A stretch of DNA of 64,000 nucleotides, taken from Tautonia plasticadhaerens (GTDB taxonomy: Bacteria; Planctomycetota; Planctomycetia; Isosphaerales; Isosphaeraceae). This document shows positions 24,948-32,629 of the stretch, piece after piece; the first letter of the stretch is position 1; each line of letters opens with the position of its first letter. Position numbers and translations under genes: made by a program. The notes below the pieces were generated by a model. It was given only the letters and a program-made list of their open reading frames with translations. It did no database searches and had not been told where the DNA came from. The stretch spans positions 4,340,001-4,404,000 of the forward strand of contig NZ_CP036426.1 in the NCBI RefSeq assembly GCF_007752535.1, read 5' to 3'.

Positions 24948-25292
24948 TCACGTTACTGTCCCCTCCCCGGGATCGCCCCGATCGGGCAACGGCTCCCCTT
25001 GGCAACGGCAGTGGAAGTCCAAATCGTCGGAGAAGCTGTGCGGCCCCCAGCCCTCGTTAACCTGCACCGGACAAGTGAAGTGCTCGAAGACGGTCTCCAG
25101 GCGGTGCCGGGAGGCGGGGTGGCAGCAGAGGCCCCAGTCGGAGTTGAACTTGGCATAGTACGAGCAGCCGCCGCACTGCTCGCCGGCCTTGTACCGCCGA
25201 CGGACCTCCGGCTCCCCCGGCCAGCCCGCCTCGTAGAGGGTGCGCGCCTCGTCGTTCGACCAGCCGCCCGTGACGATCATGTTCCGGTTCAT
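24948..25292 (-). CDS. Cys-rich hypothetical protein (114 aa)
   Basis: I do not recognise a named family. The product has six cysteines in the middle and end: EQCGGCSYYAKFNSDWGLCCHP, FEHFTCPV and DFHCRCQGEP. The C-x2-C...CC...C...C-x-C pattern suggests a metal or Fe-S site. No signal peptide or membrane helix. Start ATG 25292; a second Met follows at codon 5. The stop is 52 bp from the start of the RNA-ligase gene's 3' end on the same strand (25345), so the two may be one transcript with the ligase upstream. Confidence 0.6.
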   Translation of the reverse strand: MNRNMIVTGGWSNDEARTLYEAGWPGEPEVRRRYKAGEQCGGCSYYAKFNSDWGLCCHPASRHRLETVFEHFTCPVQVNEGWGPHSFSDDLDFHCRCQGEPLPDRGDPGEGTVT

Positions 25293-25344
25293 GCCTGCCC
25301 CCCTGGTCGGGATCGGGCGAGGGCGACGGCCCCTCGCCCGACCC

Positions 25345-26442
25345 TCAGTGCTCGTCGGTGCCGCCCTTGCGGGCCAGGTAGTCCGCCGAGATCGACTTGA
25401 GGATCACCCGACCCGAGCCGCCCAGGGTGGCATCGTATCGCTCCCGGACCGGCACCACGACGCAGCCCTCCCGCCCGGCGAACCGGCCGGCATCCTCCGG
25501 CGGGCACATCGTCGTCGGCCCGTAGGTGTGCTCCTCGACGACCTCCCACGAGAACGGCCCCCGGTACAGCACCGGCACCGCCTCGATGCCGAATCGACCC
25601 AGCAGGGCCGCCTTCTCGTCGTGGCCGAGGTGCGTGCCGTCCACGGCGAGGTCGAAGGCCCGGAACCCCTTGGCGCCGTTGGCCATCCCGTAGGCCATGT
25701 CCTGCACCCTGCTGCCGTACAACTCGCCGAAGAGAACGACACTCCGCTGGCCCTCGCTGACGTGTCCCAGCAGGCCCTTCACCGCCTCAGTCATCGGCAA
25801 CCAGAAGTCAGAGGGCCTTCCCTTGGCGTCCACCGGCCTGCGGCGCACGTCGTTGGAGCCGGCCACGAACTCGAATCGTTCGCCCGCCTCGTCGGCGACC
25901 CGCACCAGGCCCAGGCGGCAGTTCTTGCCGTGCAGCTTCTCGGTGATGACCACCTCCTCGCCCGGCACGAGCACGTCGGGGAAGTTGCGGATGTTCTCGA
26001 TGTCGGTGTAGCGGTGGAACGACGGGATCGGCGGCGGGGAATCGCCGTCGGTCGGCCGCACCGGCGGCTCGAACTTGGTGACGCCGTAGTGCTCCCGCAC
26101 GTCCCGGCCGACCTCCCAGGCCGGATCGACGGCGTGGTCGATCGTCCCGTAGCTGGGCTGGCCTCGCAGCCGAGCGGCCCGGACCCGCAGCCCCGGCTTG
26201 CGGCTGTCGTCGATCTCCCGGGGCAGCGGCGCCAAGTACTTGGCGATGCCCAGCCGCTCGGCAAGCTCCTGGGGCATCACCGTGTCGGGAGGGAAGTAGA
26301 CCACCCGGTCGCCGGGCTTCAGGGCCAGGGCCTTCTGGACGATGACCTGCCAGCCCTTGACGGTGATGAACTCCAGGGCGTCGGCGTTGGGATGCGGATG
26401 GACGGCCTTGACCTCGCAGACCTCGACGACCAGCGTGCTCAT
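25345..26442 (-). CDS. RNA ligase, DraRnl / Rnl5 type
   Basis: A 365-residue ligase of the Deinococcus DR_B0094 (Rnl5) type. Residues 1-110 form the N-terminal OB-like domain (VEVCEVKAVHPHPNADALEFITV). The nucleotidyltransferase domain carries motif I VITEKLHGKNCR with Lys169 as the AMP-accepting lysine (K-x-x-G), motif III VVLFGELYG and motif V RVILKSIS near the C-terminus. This family seals nicked RNA using ATP, especially 3'-OH/5'-phosphate nicks in duplexes. Length matches the family. Upstream of ATG 26442 is GAGGTCCCC, a weak ribosome site. The Cys-rich gene follows on the same strand. Confidence 0.88.
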   Translation of the reverse strand: MSTLVVEVCEVKAVHPHPNADALEFITVKGWQVIVQKALALKPGDRVVYFPPDTVMPQELAERLGIAKYLAPLPREIDDSRKPGLRVRAARLRGQPSYGTIDHAVDPAWEVGRDVREHYGVTKFEPPVRPTDGDSPPPIPSFHRYTDIENIRNFPDVLVPGEEVVITEKLHGKNCRLGLVRVADEAGERFEFVAGSNDVRRRPVDAKGRPSDFWLPMTEAVKGLLGHVSEGQRSVVLFGELYGSRVQDMAYGMANGAKGFRAFDLAVDGTHLGHDEKAALLGRFGIEAVPVLYRGPFSWEVVEEHTYGPTTMCPPEDAGRFAGREGCVVVPVRERYDATLGGSGRVILKSISADYLARKGGTDEH

Positions 26443-26618
26443 GGGGACCTCCGTATCTCGACCGGGACGGCGTTCGCCGCCCTGCCCAGGAGACCCGCCG
26501 CAGCGGGCGAGGGTTCGGGATGCGGTCCCGGATGGATGCGATCCATCGGCTCGGTCGGCTGCCGAGGGGTCGCCACGGCCGGTCTGGAGCAGGGATGCCG
26601 TCGCACGAGGAGGGCCAG

Positions 26619-28121
26619 CTACGGCCCCTCGACGACCACCTCCATCCGCACCTCCACCGGCTCCTCGCCCGGCCCGGTCCCCCGCAGGACCGCCTCGTAG
26701 CGCCCCGGCCCCCGGTACGCATGGCGGGCGAGGTCCCGGATCGCCTCGGGCTCCGACCCGTCGCCGAAGTCGATCCGCACATCCTCACCGGCCCGGACCA
26801 GCCGGTTCTCGAACGTCACCTCGTCGCCGGGCCGGATGCCACGCACCGGGGCATGGTAGAACCAGCCGAAGGCCATCCGCCGACCCCGCCCCGGGTCGTA
26901 GATGCGCACCTGGGCGTGGTCCCGGTCCTCGGCGCCGTCGGCGGTGCGGACGACCAGCGTCTCGCTGTACAGCCCCGGGCGGTCGTAGCGGACCTCGGCC
27001 ACCGGGCCGTGGACCTCCCGACCGTCGTGCAGGCGCCAGGTGTGTTCAGCGATTTCCCGACCCTGGCGGGCGAGGCTCCGGCTCCCATCCAGCCGGATCG
27101 TCTGACCCGGCAGGCCGAAGTGGTAGCCGCCGGCGACGGCGAGCGATGGGTCGTCGTAGTCCCGCAGGTATGCCTCGACCAGGAACGGGTAGGTGCTCAG
27201 GTTCGTCCGGCCGTATTGCAGCTCGACGTGCAGGTGGTGGTCGCGCACCTGCGACTTGCGCCCGTCCCGGGTCATGCCGGTTCGGCCCAGCACCCGCCCG
27301 GCCTCCACCTCGGTCCCGACGACGAGGGCCGGGTCGATCGTCTCGATGTCCATGTGCGCGTAGAGCACCCGCATCCCGGACGGCGCCTCGATCGCCAGGT
27401 AGTTCGAGTCACCGTCGCCGCCGGGCGGCGGGGCGACGACGACGGTGCCGCCCGTCAGTGCGACCACCGGCAGCCGGCCGGGGATGGCGCCGAGTTCCTC
27501 GCCCCGGTGGTAGTAGAGGAGGTTGTAGGGGACCAGTGACAGCCAGGTGTTGTTATAGGAGGCCGAGCGCCAGCGATACTCCCCGATCGGGAAACGCAGG
27601 TCCTCGGGCCCCCAGGGCTCCCCTTCGGCCACCGCAGAGAGCCGCACGTCGCCGCCCCGCCAGGCCAGTGGTTCGATCCGGGCCTCGGTGGCCCAGGTGC
27701 GGGTGGCCTCGACATAGAGCCGCAGGCCGTTGACGACCACCGGCATCTGGTGGGGCCGGGCAAGCAGGGTCGCCCGGACCCCATCGACCTCGACGACCAC
27801 CTCGGCCATCCGGAGCGTCTCACGGCGGTCGTTGTCCTCGATCCAGAGATCGGTCTCCCAGTGCTCGGCGACGGAGACCAGCCGGACGGTCCGCTCGACG
27901 GGGCCGTCGCCCGAGGGCCACCAGAGGTTGTAGGTGTCCCCGAGGCCCATCTCGAAGACCACGGGCCAGCCTGGCTGGTCCCGGATGACAATCGCCCCGG
28001 CCGATGCGGGGTCCATCTCCGGCGCCGGATCATCCGTTCCGGAAGCGTCACGGGCCGCTGCGGAGCCGATCATGAGGCCGAGGAAGATCGCCGGGAAGAG
28101 AGCAGGGATGCGGGTCGCCAT
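26619..28121 (-). CDS. Secreted M23-type metallopeptidase-like protein with PKD domain
   Basis: A 500-residue exported protein. ATG 28121 gives a signal peptide (hydrophobic 6-22, cleavage near AAARD). Residues ~205-305 form an LytM/M23 fold: HRGEELGAIPGRLPVVALTGG with His205, RVLYAHMDIE with His256, and DHHLHVELQYG with His296 and His298. At the usual Asp of the first ligand motif (HxxxD) there is Glu209, so the zinc site may be altered. A PKD-like domain (~335-410, IRLDGSRSLARQG) and a second beta domain (FENRLVRAGEDVRIDFGDG) follow. Likely acts on or binds cell-wall or extracellular material; whether it is catalytic is uncertain. Confidence 0.8.
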   Translation of the reverse strand: MATRIPALFPAIFLGLMIGSAAARDASGTDDPAPEMDPASAGAIVIRDQPGWPVVFEMGLGDTYNLWWPSGDGPVERTVRLVSVAEHWETDLWIEDNDRRETLRMAEVVVEVDGVRATLLARPHQMPVVVNGLRLYVEATRTWATEARIEPLAWRGGDVRLSAVAEGEPWGPEDLRFPIGEYRWRSASYNNTWLSLVPYNLLYYHRGEELGAIPGRLPVVALTGGTVVVAPPPGGDGDSNYLAIEAPSGMRVLYAHMDIETIDPALVVGTEVEAGRVLGRTGMTRDGRKSQVRDHHLHVELQYGRTNLSTYPFLVEAYLRDYDDPSLAVAGGYHFGLPGQTIRLDGSRSLARQGREIAEHTWRLHDGREVHGPVAEVRYDRPGLYSETLVVRTADGAEDRDHAQVRIYDPGRGRRMAFGWFYHAPVRGIRPGDEVTFENRLVRAGEDVRIDFGDGSEPEAIRDLARHAYRGPGRYEAVLRGTGPGEEPVEVRMEVVVEGP

Positions 28122-28780
28122 CGGGTGGGATGCCTCATCGCTGGTTCGTGCTTTTGAGGATGTTGATCGGGGGATGGCTCCGGGATGCCAGCCGGGCGAG
28201 CCGGGCGCCGAGGACATCTTAAACGATGCCAGTGGCCCGTCGCGTCGGAGGAGTCCCGCCATCGAGACTTATGCCGCCCGTGGGCCCGTGTATCCGAGGC
28301 TCGATGTCGACGGGGACTGAGGGGACCCAACTTTCGCCGGGGCTATTACCAACGGCAATTTCCCCGAAATGCAACTCCTGTTGGGTTATCAAGCCGGCCC
28401 GGTTGTCTGTTCTACTCAGCCCGGCCGGAGCCTCTTAGTCTCTATGGATTGTGAAATAATTGATTGTCGCTATATCTTGTGGCAAGGATTCCACTGGTGG
28501 CGCGGGCCGTAGGAAAGGATTCCAGGCAGCGAGTACACGAACCGACAACGCCGAGACGACGGTCGCTATCAACTGGTGTTACGACGTACCCTTGAGTGGC
28601 GAACGGCGCTCCCTGTCCGGATGGCCTGCCTGCCCCCCGAATTAGCCAAAGCCCAGGGTCGACCGCCGGCCCCTCCGCTCGCATCCACACCGGTTATTAA
28701 CCCAGCGGGACGTACCCTCGTACCGGGCCGACCTCCAAGGCGAGGACATCAGCGAGTAGCCGGCCCAGTCGGCATTCCGC
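28122..28780. other. Intergenic stretch without a gene
   Basis: About 660 bp between the M23 gene start and the stop of the DUF2809 gene, both on the minus strand. Base composition is mixed, with an AT-richer stretch near 28,440-28,500. I find no coding frame with family features, no tRNA and no strong repeat. The part just upstream of 28121 must hold the M23 promoter; none is obvious. Confidence 0.4.
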
Positions 28781-29209
28781 TCACACCCGACTGATGCCTT
28801 TGCTTGAGTACGCCTGCAACCTCCAGATCGCCTCGATCCCCGCGCCCAGGCCGACACCGACGACATAGCAGGCCAGGTCGGACCAGAGGAAGCCGTGGCC
28901 CAGGGCGAGCCCGCCGAGGGTCGTCCTGCGGATCGTGTCGAGCCAGGGGGCGTGGAACAACTGGCCGACCTCGACCATTACGGAGACGAGCAACGCCAGG
29001 GCGGCGACATTCCTCGTCGAGGCCCTGGGCAGGAACAGACCGAGCCCCAGGAACGCCGCCGTCGCCCAGAGGGTATCCCCGGCATAAGTTGCCACGAAAC
29101 CCGGGAAGGAGTCGCCGAAGCGGCGGGAGCCGATCCCAAGCACCACTGTCAGGCCGAGCAGGGCGAGCCGGTTCAGGGTAGTTCGCCGACTTCGGGGAGC
29201 GGAGTTCAT
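28781..29209 (-). CDS. DUF2809 membrane protein
   Basis: A 142-residue integral membrane protein with four predicted helices: LALLGLTVVLGIGSRRF, FVATYAGDTLWATAAFLGLGLFL, VAALALLVSVMVEVGQLF and LACYVVGVGLGAGIEAI. The GDSFPGFVATYAGDTLWA segment is typical of DUF2809, small proteins of unknown function. ATG 29209 overlaps the TGA of the small frame upstream as ATGA, which supports this start. Not linked to a pathway. Confidence 0.75.
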   Translation of the reverse strand: MNSAPRSRRTTLNRLALLGLTVVLGIGSRRFGDSFPGFVATYAGDTLWATAAFLGLGLFLPRASTRNVAALALLVSVMVEVGQLFHAPWLDTIRRTTLGGLALGHGFLWSDLACYVVGVGLGAGIEAIWRLQAYSSKGISRV

Positions 29210-29433
29210 GCCCCGTCCCCTTCGGCCCAGATCATCCGCAGGTAGCGATCCGCCGACCACCGCACCGCCTCCCCGGCGCCATCGGGGATCGCCGGCCAGG
29301 CATGGGGTGAGGGCTCCGGGCTCATGTCCGGCCGGTCCGAGTCGATCCGCCACGATGACTTGCATCCTACCAGACCTGGCTGGACCAAGATGCCGCCCTC
29401 GGGAACTGCCGAGGCGCCGAACCAAGAGGTCAC
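29206..29433 (-). CDS. Possible small protein upstream of DUF2809
   Basis: A 75-codon frame whose TGA (29208-29206) lies within the DUF2809 start as ATGA, an arrangement typical of coupled genes. The C-terminal part (AWPAIPDGAGEAVRWSADRYLRMIWAEGDGA) looks protein-like; the N-terminal part less so, and an internal Met (MSPEPSPHAWPAIP) could be the start. No family recognised. The overlap is the only good evidence, so chance remains possible. Confidence 0.3.
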   Translation of the reverse strand: MTSWFGASAVPEGGILVQPGLVGCKSSWRIDSDRPDMSPEPSPHAWPAIPDGAGEAVRWSADRYLRMIWAEGDGA

Positions 29434-29492
29434 GGTCGCAGTCTATCCATGGGTCATGCAAGCGGGCGATCCGACTGCACCGGGACGGGGAG

Positions 29493-30164
29493 ATGCGACC
29501 CATGATCCTGGACACCGAGCCCTACCTGGAGCAGCAGGCCCGCTGGCCCCGTTCCGGACGCCACATCCTGGCCCAGCACGACGCCGGCTCGGTCGTCGTC
29601 TACCAGGCATTCTGCCCGGGGATCGGGCACTTCGCCGCCCGGCACGGCCGCCTCGGCGGCGGGTTCAGCCTGGGCCGGATGAGTTGGATCAAGCCGAACT
29701 TCCTCTGGATGATGTACCGTTGCGGCTGGGCGACCAAGCCGGACCAGGAGGTCGTCCTGGCCATCCGGCTGAGTCGGTCCGGCTTCGACGAGGTGCTCCG
29801 GCTGGCCGTCCACTCCTCCTCCTGCCCCGAGGTCTACGGCACCGAGGCGGCGTGGAAGGAGGCCGTGGCCCGCTCGGACGTGCGGCTCCAGTGGGACCCG
29901 GACCACGGGCCTTCGGGGCAGCCGCTCCAACGGCGGGCGATCCAGCTTGGGCTCCGGGGCGAGGCCCTGTCCCGCTATGTCGAGGAGTGGGCGATGGAGA
30001 TCGAGGACATCACGGGGTTCGTCCGGGAGCAGCGTGCCCATGCCGCCTCTCCGTTCGAGCGGCTGGTCACCCCCAGGGAGGGGGTGTATCCGGTCGAGGA
30101 TGCCGAGGTCGCCAGGAAACTGGGCCTGTCGGAATGGGGGGGCGAGCCGCTCGCCCCATCGTGA
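29493..30164 (+). CDS. DUF4291 protein
   Basis: A 223-residue DUF4291 protein: VVVYQAFCPGIGHFAARHGRL, then MSWIKPNFLWMMYRCGWATKPDQEVVLAIRLSR, then VRLQWDPDHGPSGQPLQRRAIQLGLRG, all hallmark blocks. The conserved Lys, Arg and His residues in these blocks hint at an enzyme, but the family has no assigned reaction. The ATG at 29493 is preceded by GGGGAG; a second ATG at 29502 is also possible. Soluble; stands alone. Confidence 0.88.
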   Translation: MRPMILDTEPYLEQQARWPRSGRHILAQHDAGSVVVYQAFCPGIGHFAARHGRLGGGFSLGRMSWIKPNFLWMMYRCGWATKPDQEVVLAIRLSRSGFDEVLRLAVHSSSCPEVYGTEAAWKEAVARSDVRLQWDPDHGPSGQPLQRRAIQLGLRGEALSRYVEEWAMEIEDITGFVREQRAHAASPFERLVTPREGVYPVEDAEVARKLGLSEWGGEPLAPS

Positions 30165-30427
30165 TGGTTTCGCACGGACGACATCCCCGAGGCCGGGGCC
30201 ACTGGGATCGGTTTACAACCTGCCGGGTCCCCTCTACCATCATGGTTGGGGATGGAGGAGGTCCTGGGCATCGACGGAGCCGAGGCGTGATCACGAGCGG
30301 TCGAGTGGGGGGCAGGATCGGGCCTCGTGTGGCCCAGGAACCAATGGGGGCAACCGGAGAATGCGTCCGCTGTGTCCAGGGGGCGAACGAACAGAATCTC
30401 CCCATCCGGGGGAGGACGGTCTCCTGA

Positions 30428-30973
30428 GTGCGGTCGAATCTGCGTGATTCCCTGAACATCGCCCCCGGGGCGACGACGTTCGTTGACGGCGAGCAAGTCG
30501 GTGAGGATCACGTCCTGGAGGAGGGCGAGACGCTTGAGTTCCTGCGTCCCGTGGGGCGGAAGGGCGTTGGTCGGGTCTGGACGGTCGAGCAATTCTGCGA
30601 TCACTTCCAGATCACCGTGGAGCAGTTCGAGCAACTCCTCGGCCTCGGCCTGCGGCCTCTCCGCTGGCCCGACGGCGCCATTCGCCTCTGCGAGGATCAG
30701 GTTGATCGCTTCCTCGACCAGCATCTCGGCCTTGTCCAACGCCCCCTCCCCGTGCCGCCGGAGTTCCTCTCCCCCCAGGACGCCGCCGCTTTCCTGGGGA
30801 TCACGTCGGAGGCACTGGATCACCTCCGGAAAGCCCGGAAGATCAGGGCGGTCCAGGTCGGCAATCAGCGGGGATTCGTCTACGCCATCGTCGATCTGCG
30901 GGACTTCGCCTCCAGCCGAATCATCCCGACTGCCGAGGAGGAACTGCGGAAGCGGGGCCGTGGGCGCCGCTGA
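30428..30973 (+). CDS. Excisionase-like helix-turn-helix protein with N-terminal beta-grasp (ThiS-like) region
   Basis: A 181-residue protein starting at GTG 30428, directly after an in-frame TGA at 30425-30427. Residues ~5-45 (LNIAPGATTFVDGEQVGEDHVLEEGETLEFLRPVG) have the look of a ThiS/MoaD beta-grasp tail, though the closing Gly-Gly is absent. The centre (VEQFCDHFQITVEQFEQLL) and the C-terminal part (FLSPQDAAAFLGITSEALDHLRKARKI) are helix-turn-helix units of the MerR/excisionase type. It converges on the integrase gene with only 2 bp between stops, the usual company for a directionality factor. Role as excisionase or regulator is inferred; the start may be truncated because family-like proteins usually begin earlier. 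Confidence 0.6.
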   Translation: MRSNLRDSLNIAPGATTFVDGEQVGEDHVLEEGETLEFLRPVGRKGVGRVWTVEQFCDHFQITVEQFEQLLGLGLRPLRWPDGAIRLCEDQVDRFLDQHLGLVQRPLPVPPEFLSPQDAAAFLGITSEALDHLRKARKIRAVQVGNQRGFVYAIVDLRDFASSRIIPTAEEELRKRGRGRR

Positions 30974-30975
30974 CA

Positions 30976-32202
30976 TCACCGACGGAAGTCGAGCCCTCGG
31001 ACCATTGCCCGCAGGTTCTCCTTGTCGTGCTGGTCATAGTGTTTCTGGGTCTCGGTAGTCGTGTGGCGTAGCTGCGACTTGACCTGCTCGGCAGACAGTC
31101 CGAACCACTGCTTGGCGTGGGTCGTCATCGAGTGGCGGAACATCTTCCATGTCGCATGGTCGATGCCCGCCCGCCCGGCCAGGGCCTTGAGTTGGTCGAG
31201 CGGCTTGTAGCCCGGCGTGCTCGTGACCCAGGGCTTCTGCTTCGCGTTCGGAAAGACCCAGCGGCACGTCCGGTGTCGCTCCCAGTCACGGAGATTGTCG
31301 ATCAGGGCGTCGGGTAGCCCAATGGGGGCGGCCGCGCCCTCGGTCTTGAGATCGTGCTCGATCTTGAAGTTCAGCCAGGCGATGCCCGCCTCCCAGTCGA
31401 TCTCGTCCCATTCCAGGTGCAGTACCTCGCCGATCCGCGCCCCGGTGTAGGCGGCGAAGTAGACGAGGGCCTGGAGCCGGCGGCGACCCCAGTCCTCCGG
31501 CCGCTCGGCGACCTCCCGGTCAGCCTGGTCGAGCAGGGCGACGATCTGCTGCCGAGTGAAGTGCTTGGGCTTCGCCTCCATGATCCGCTGCTTGGCACGT
31601 TTCTGTCTCGCGCCCACGCTGGCCCGCCCCCGCCCGGAGAAGGGGTTCGAATCCTCCGGGCGGTGTTTCCAGTCCTCCAGGACGTTGAAGAACAGCCGCA
31701 GGAGCCGGAGGTCGGCGTTGACGCTATCGGCCGAGGGGACCTCAACCAGCCGCTTCTGGACGTAGGTCTCCCGGACATCGCCCGCAATCTCGTGGCACCA
31801 GCCCGGCTGGGCGATCCGCCCGAAGTCCTTCAGGACCCGCCGCTCCCCGAGCATCGACTTGAGGCTCTTGCCCCAGGCGCGTTCGGCCTCCTTGCGTCCC
31901 GCCGGGGGCAGGTCGTGGCCGGGGTAGTGGGTATCGAGGTACTTCTTCTGGAAGTCGTCCCAGGTGATCGGGTCGAGGCTCTCGCGCCGGTCGGGGGCGT
32001 TGAGTTCCTTCTCCAGGTCGGCGGCGGCCTGGCGGGCGTAGGTGGCGGATGCATGCTTGCCGAGGGACTGGAAGCGCCGTCGCCCGAATTCCACCCACTC
32101 AAGCGTGTAGCTGGTGGTGCGGCTGCCGTCCTTCAGGCGGTTGTTCTTCCGCTTCTTGATCCAGACCTTGATGAACTTGCGGATGGGCAACCGGCTCGAC
32201 AT
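30976..32202 (-). CDS. Tyrosine recombinase / integrase
   Basis: A 408-residue site-specific recombinase. N-terminal ~130 residues form the arm- and core-binding domains; residues ~210-400 the catalytic domain with Arg256 (TGARIGEVLHLEW), Lys286 region, Arg356 in TWKMFRHSMTTHA, His380 in SQLRHTTTETQKHY and the nucleophile Tyr389. The first His of the usual HxxR box is Lys353 here, a tolerated variant. The ATG at 32202 removes a Pro/Cys-rich upstream stretch. It lies 184 bp from the 3' end of tRNA-Lys(CTT), a classical attachment site, and converges with the excisionase-like gene. It most likely integrates the island to its left. Confidence 0.9.
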   Translation of the reverse strand: MSSRLPIRKFIKVWIKKRKNNRLKDGSRTTSYTLEWVEFGRRRFQSLGKHASATYARQAAADLEKELNAPDRRESLDPITWDDFQKKYLDTHYPGHDLPPAGRKEAERAWGKSLKSMLGERRVLKDFGRIAQPGWCHEIAGDVRETYVQKRLVEVPSADSVNADLRLLRLFFNVLEDWKHRPEDSNPFSGRGRASVGARQKRAKQRIMEAKPKHFTRQQIVALLDQADREVAERPEDWGRRRLQALVYFAAYTGARIGEVLHLEWDEIDWEAGIAWLNFKIEHDLKTEGAAAPIGLPDALIDNLRDWERHRTCRWVFPNAKQKPWVTSTPGYKPLDQLKALAGRAGIDHATWKMFRHSMTTHAKQWFGLSAEQVKSQLRHTTTETQKHYDQHDKENLRAMVRGLDFRR

Positions 32203-32348
32203 GGCCCCGACCTCCCGACCAGCCAGCGCAACACTTCGCGCAACACATTTTGCGCACGGCGGGAACGAGGGGGCAAGATTGGGCCGTCGCAATCGCCGCA
32301 AGCTGTCGGAATCGGCTACGGAAATGGCTTTGGCGACATGAAGATACG

Positions 32349-32380
32349 AAAAAACCCCGCCACGTTTCCGTGACGGGGTT
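32349..32380 (-). terminator. Intrinsic terminator after tRNA-Lys
   Basis: On the minus strand, 7 nt after the tRNA, AACCCCGTCACG and CGTGGCGGGGTT form a 12-bp stem (one mismatch; 32380-32369 with 32364-32353) around a 4-nt loop, followed by a run of six T (32354-32349). Standard rho-independent form. Confidence 0.85.
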
Positions 32381-32386
32381 CTGGAG

Positions 32387-32459
<73 letters not shown>

Positions 32460-32629
32460 GACGCGATGTGAATCTCGCTCGCGGTGAAGAATCATCATAG
32501 CCGTCGGGGAAAGCCACTTCAAGACGGTAGCTCGAACGGGGTTGCCCGGGGCCGGCGATGAGAGGCGGTCGGGGGGGAGGGCCGGGGCCATGCGAACTCG
32601 GATGACACCGGCCTGCGGAGCGAACCGGG

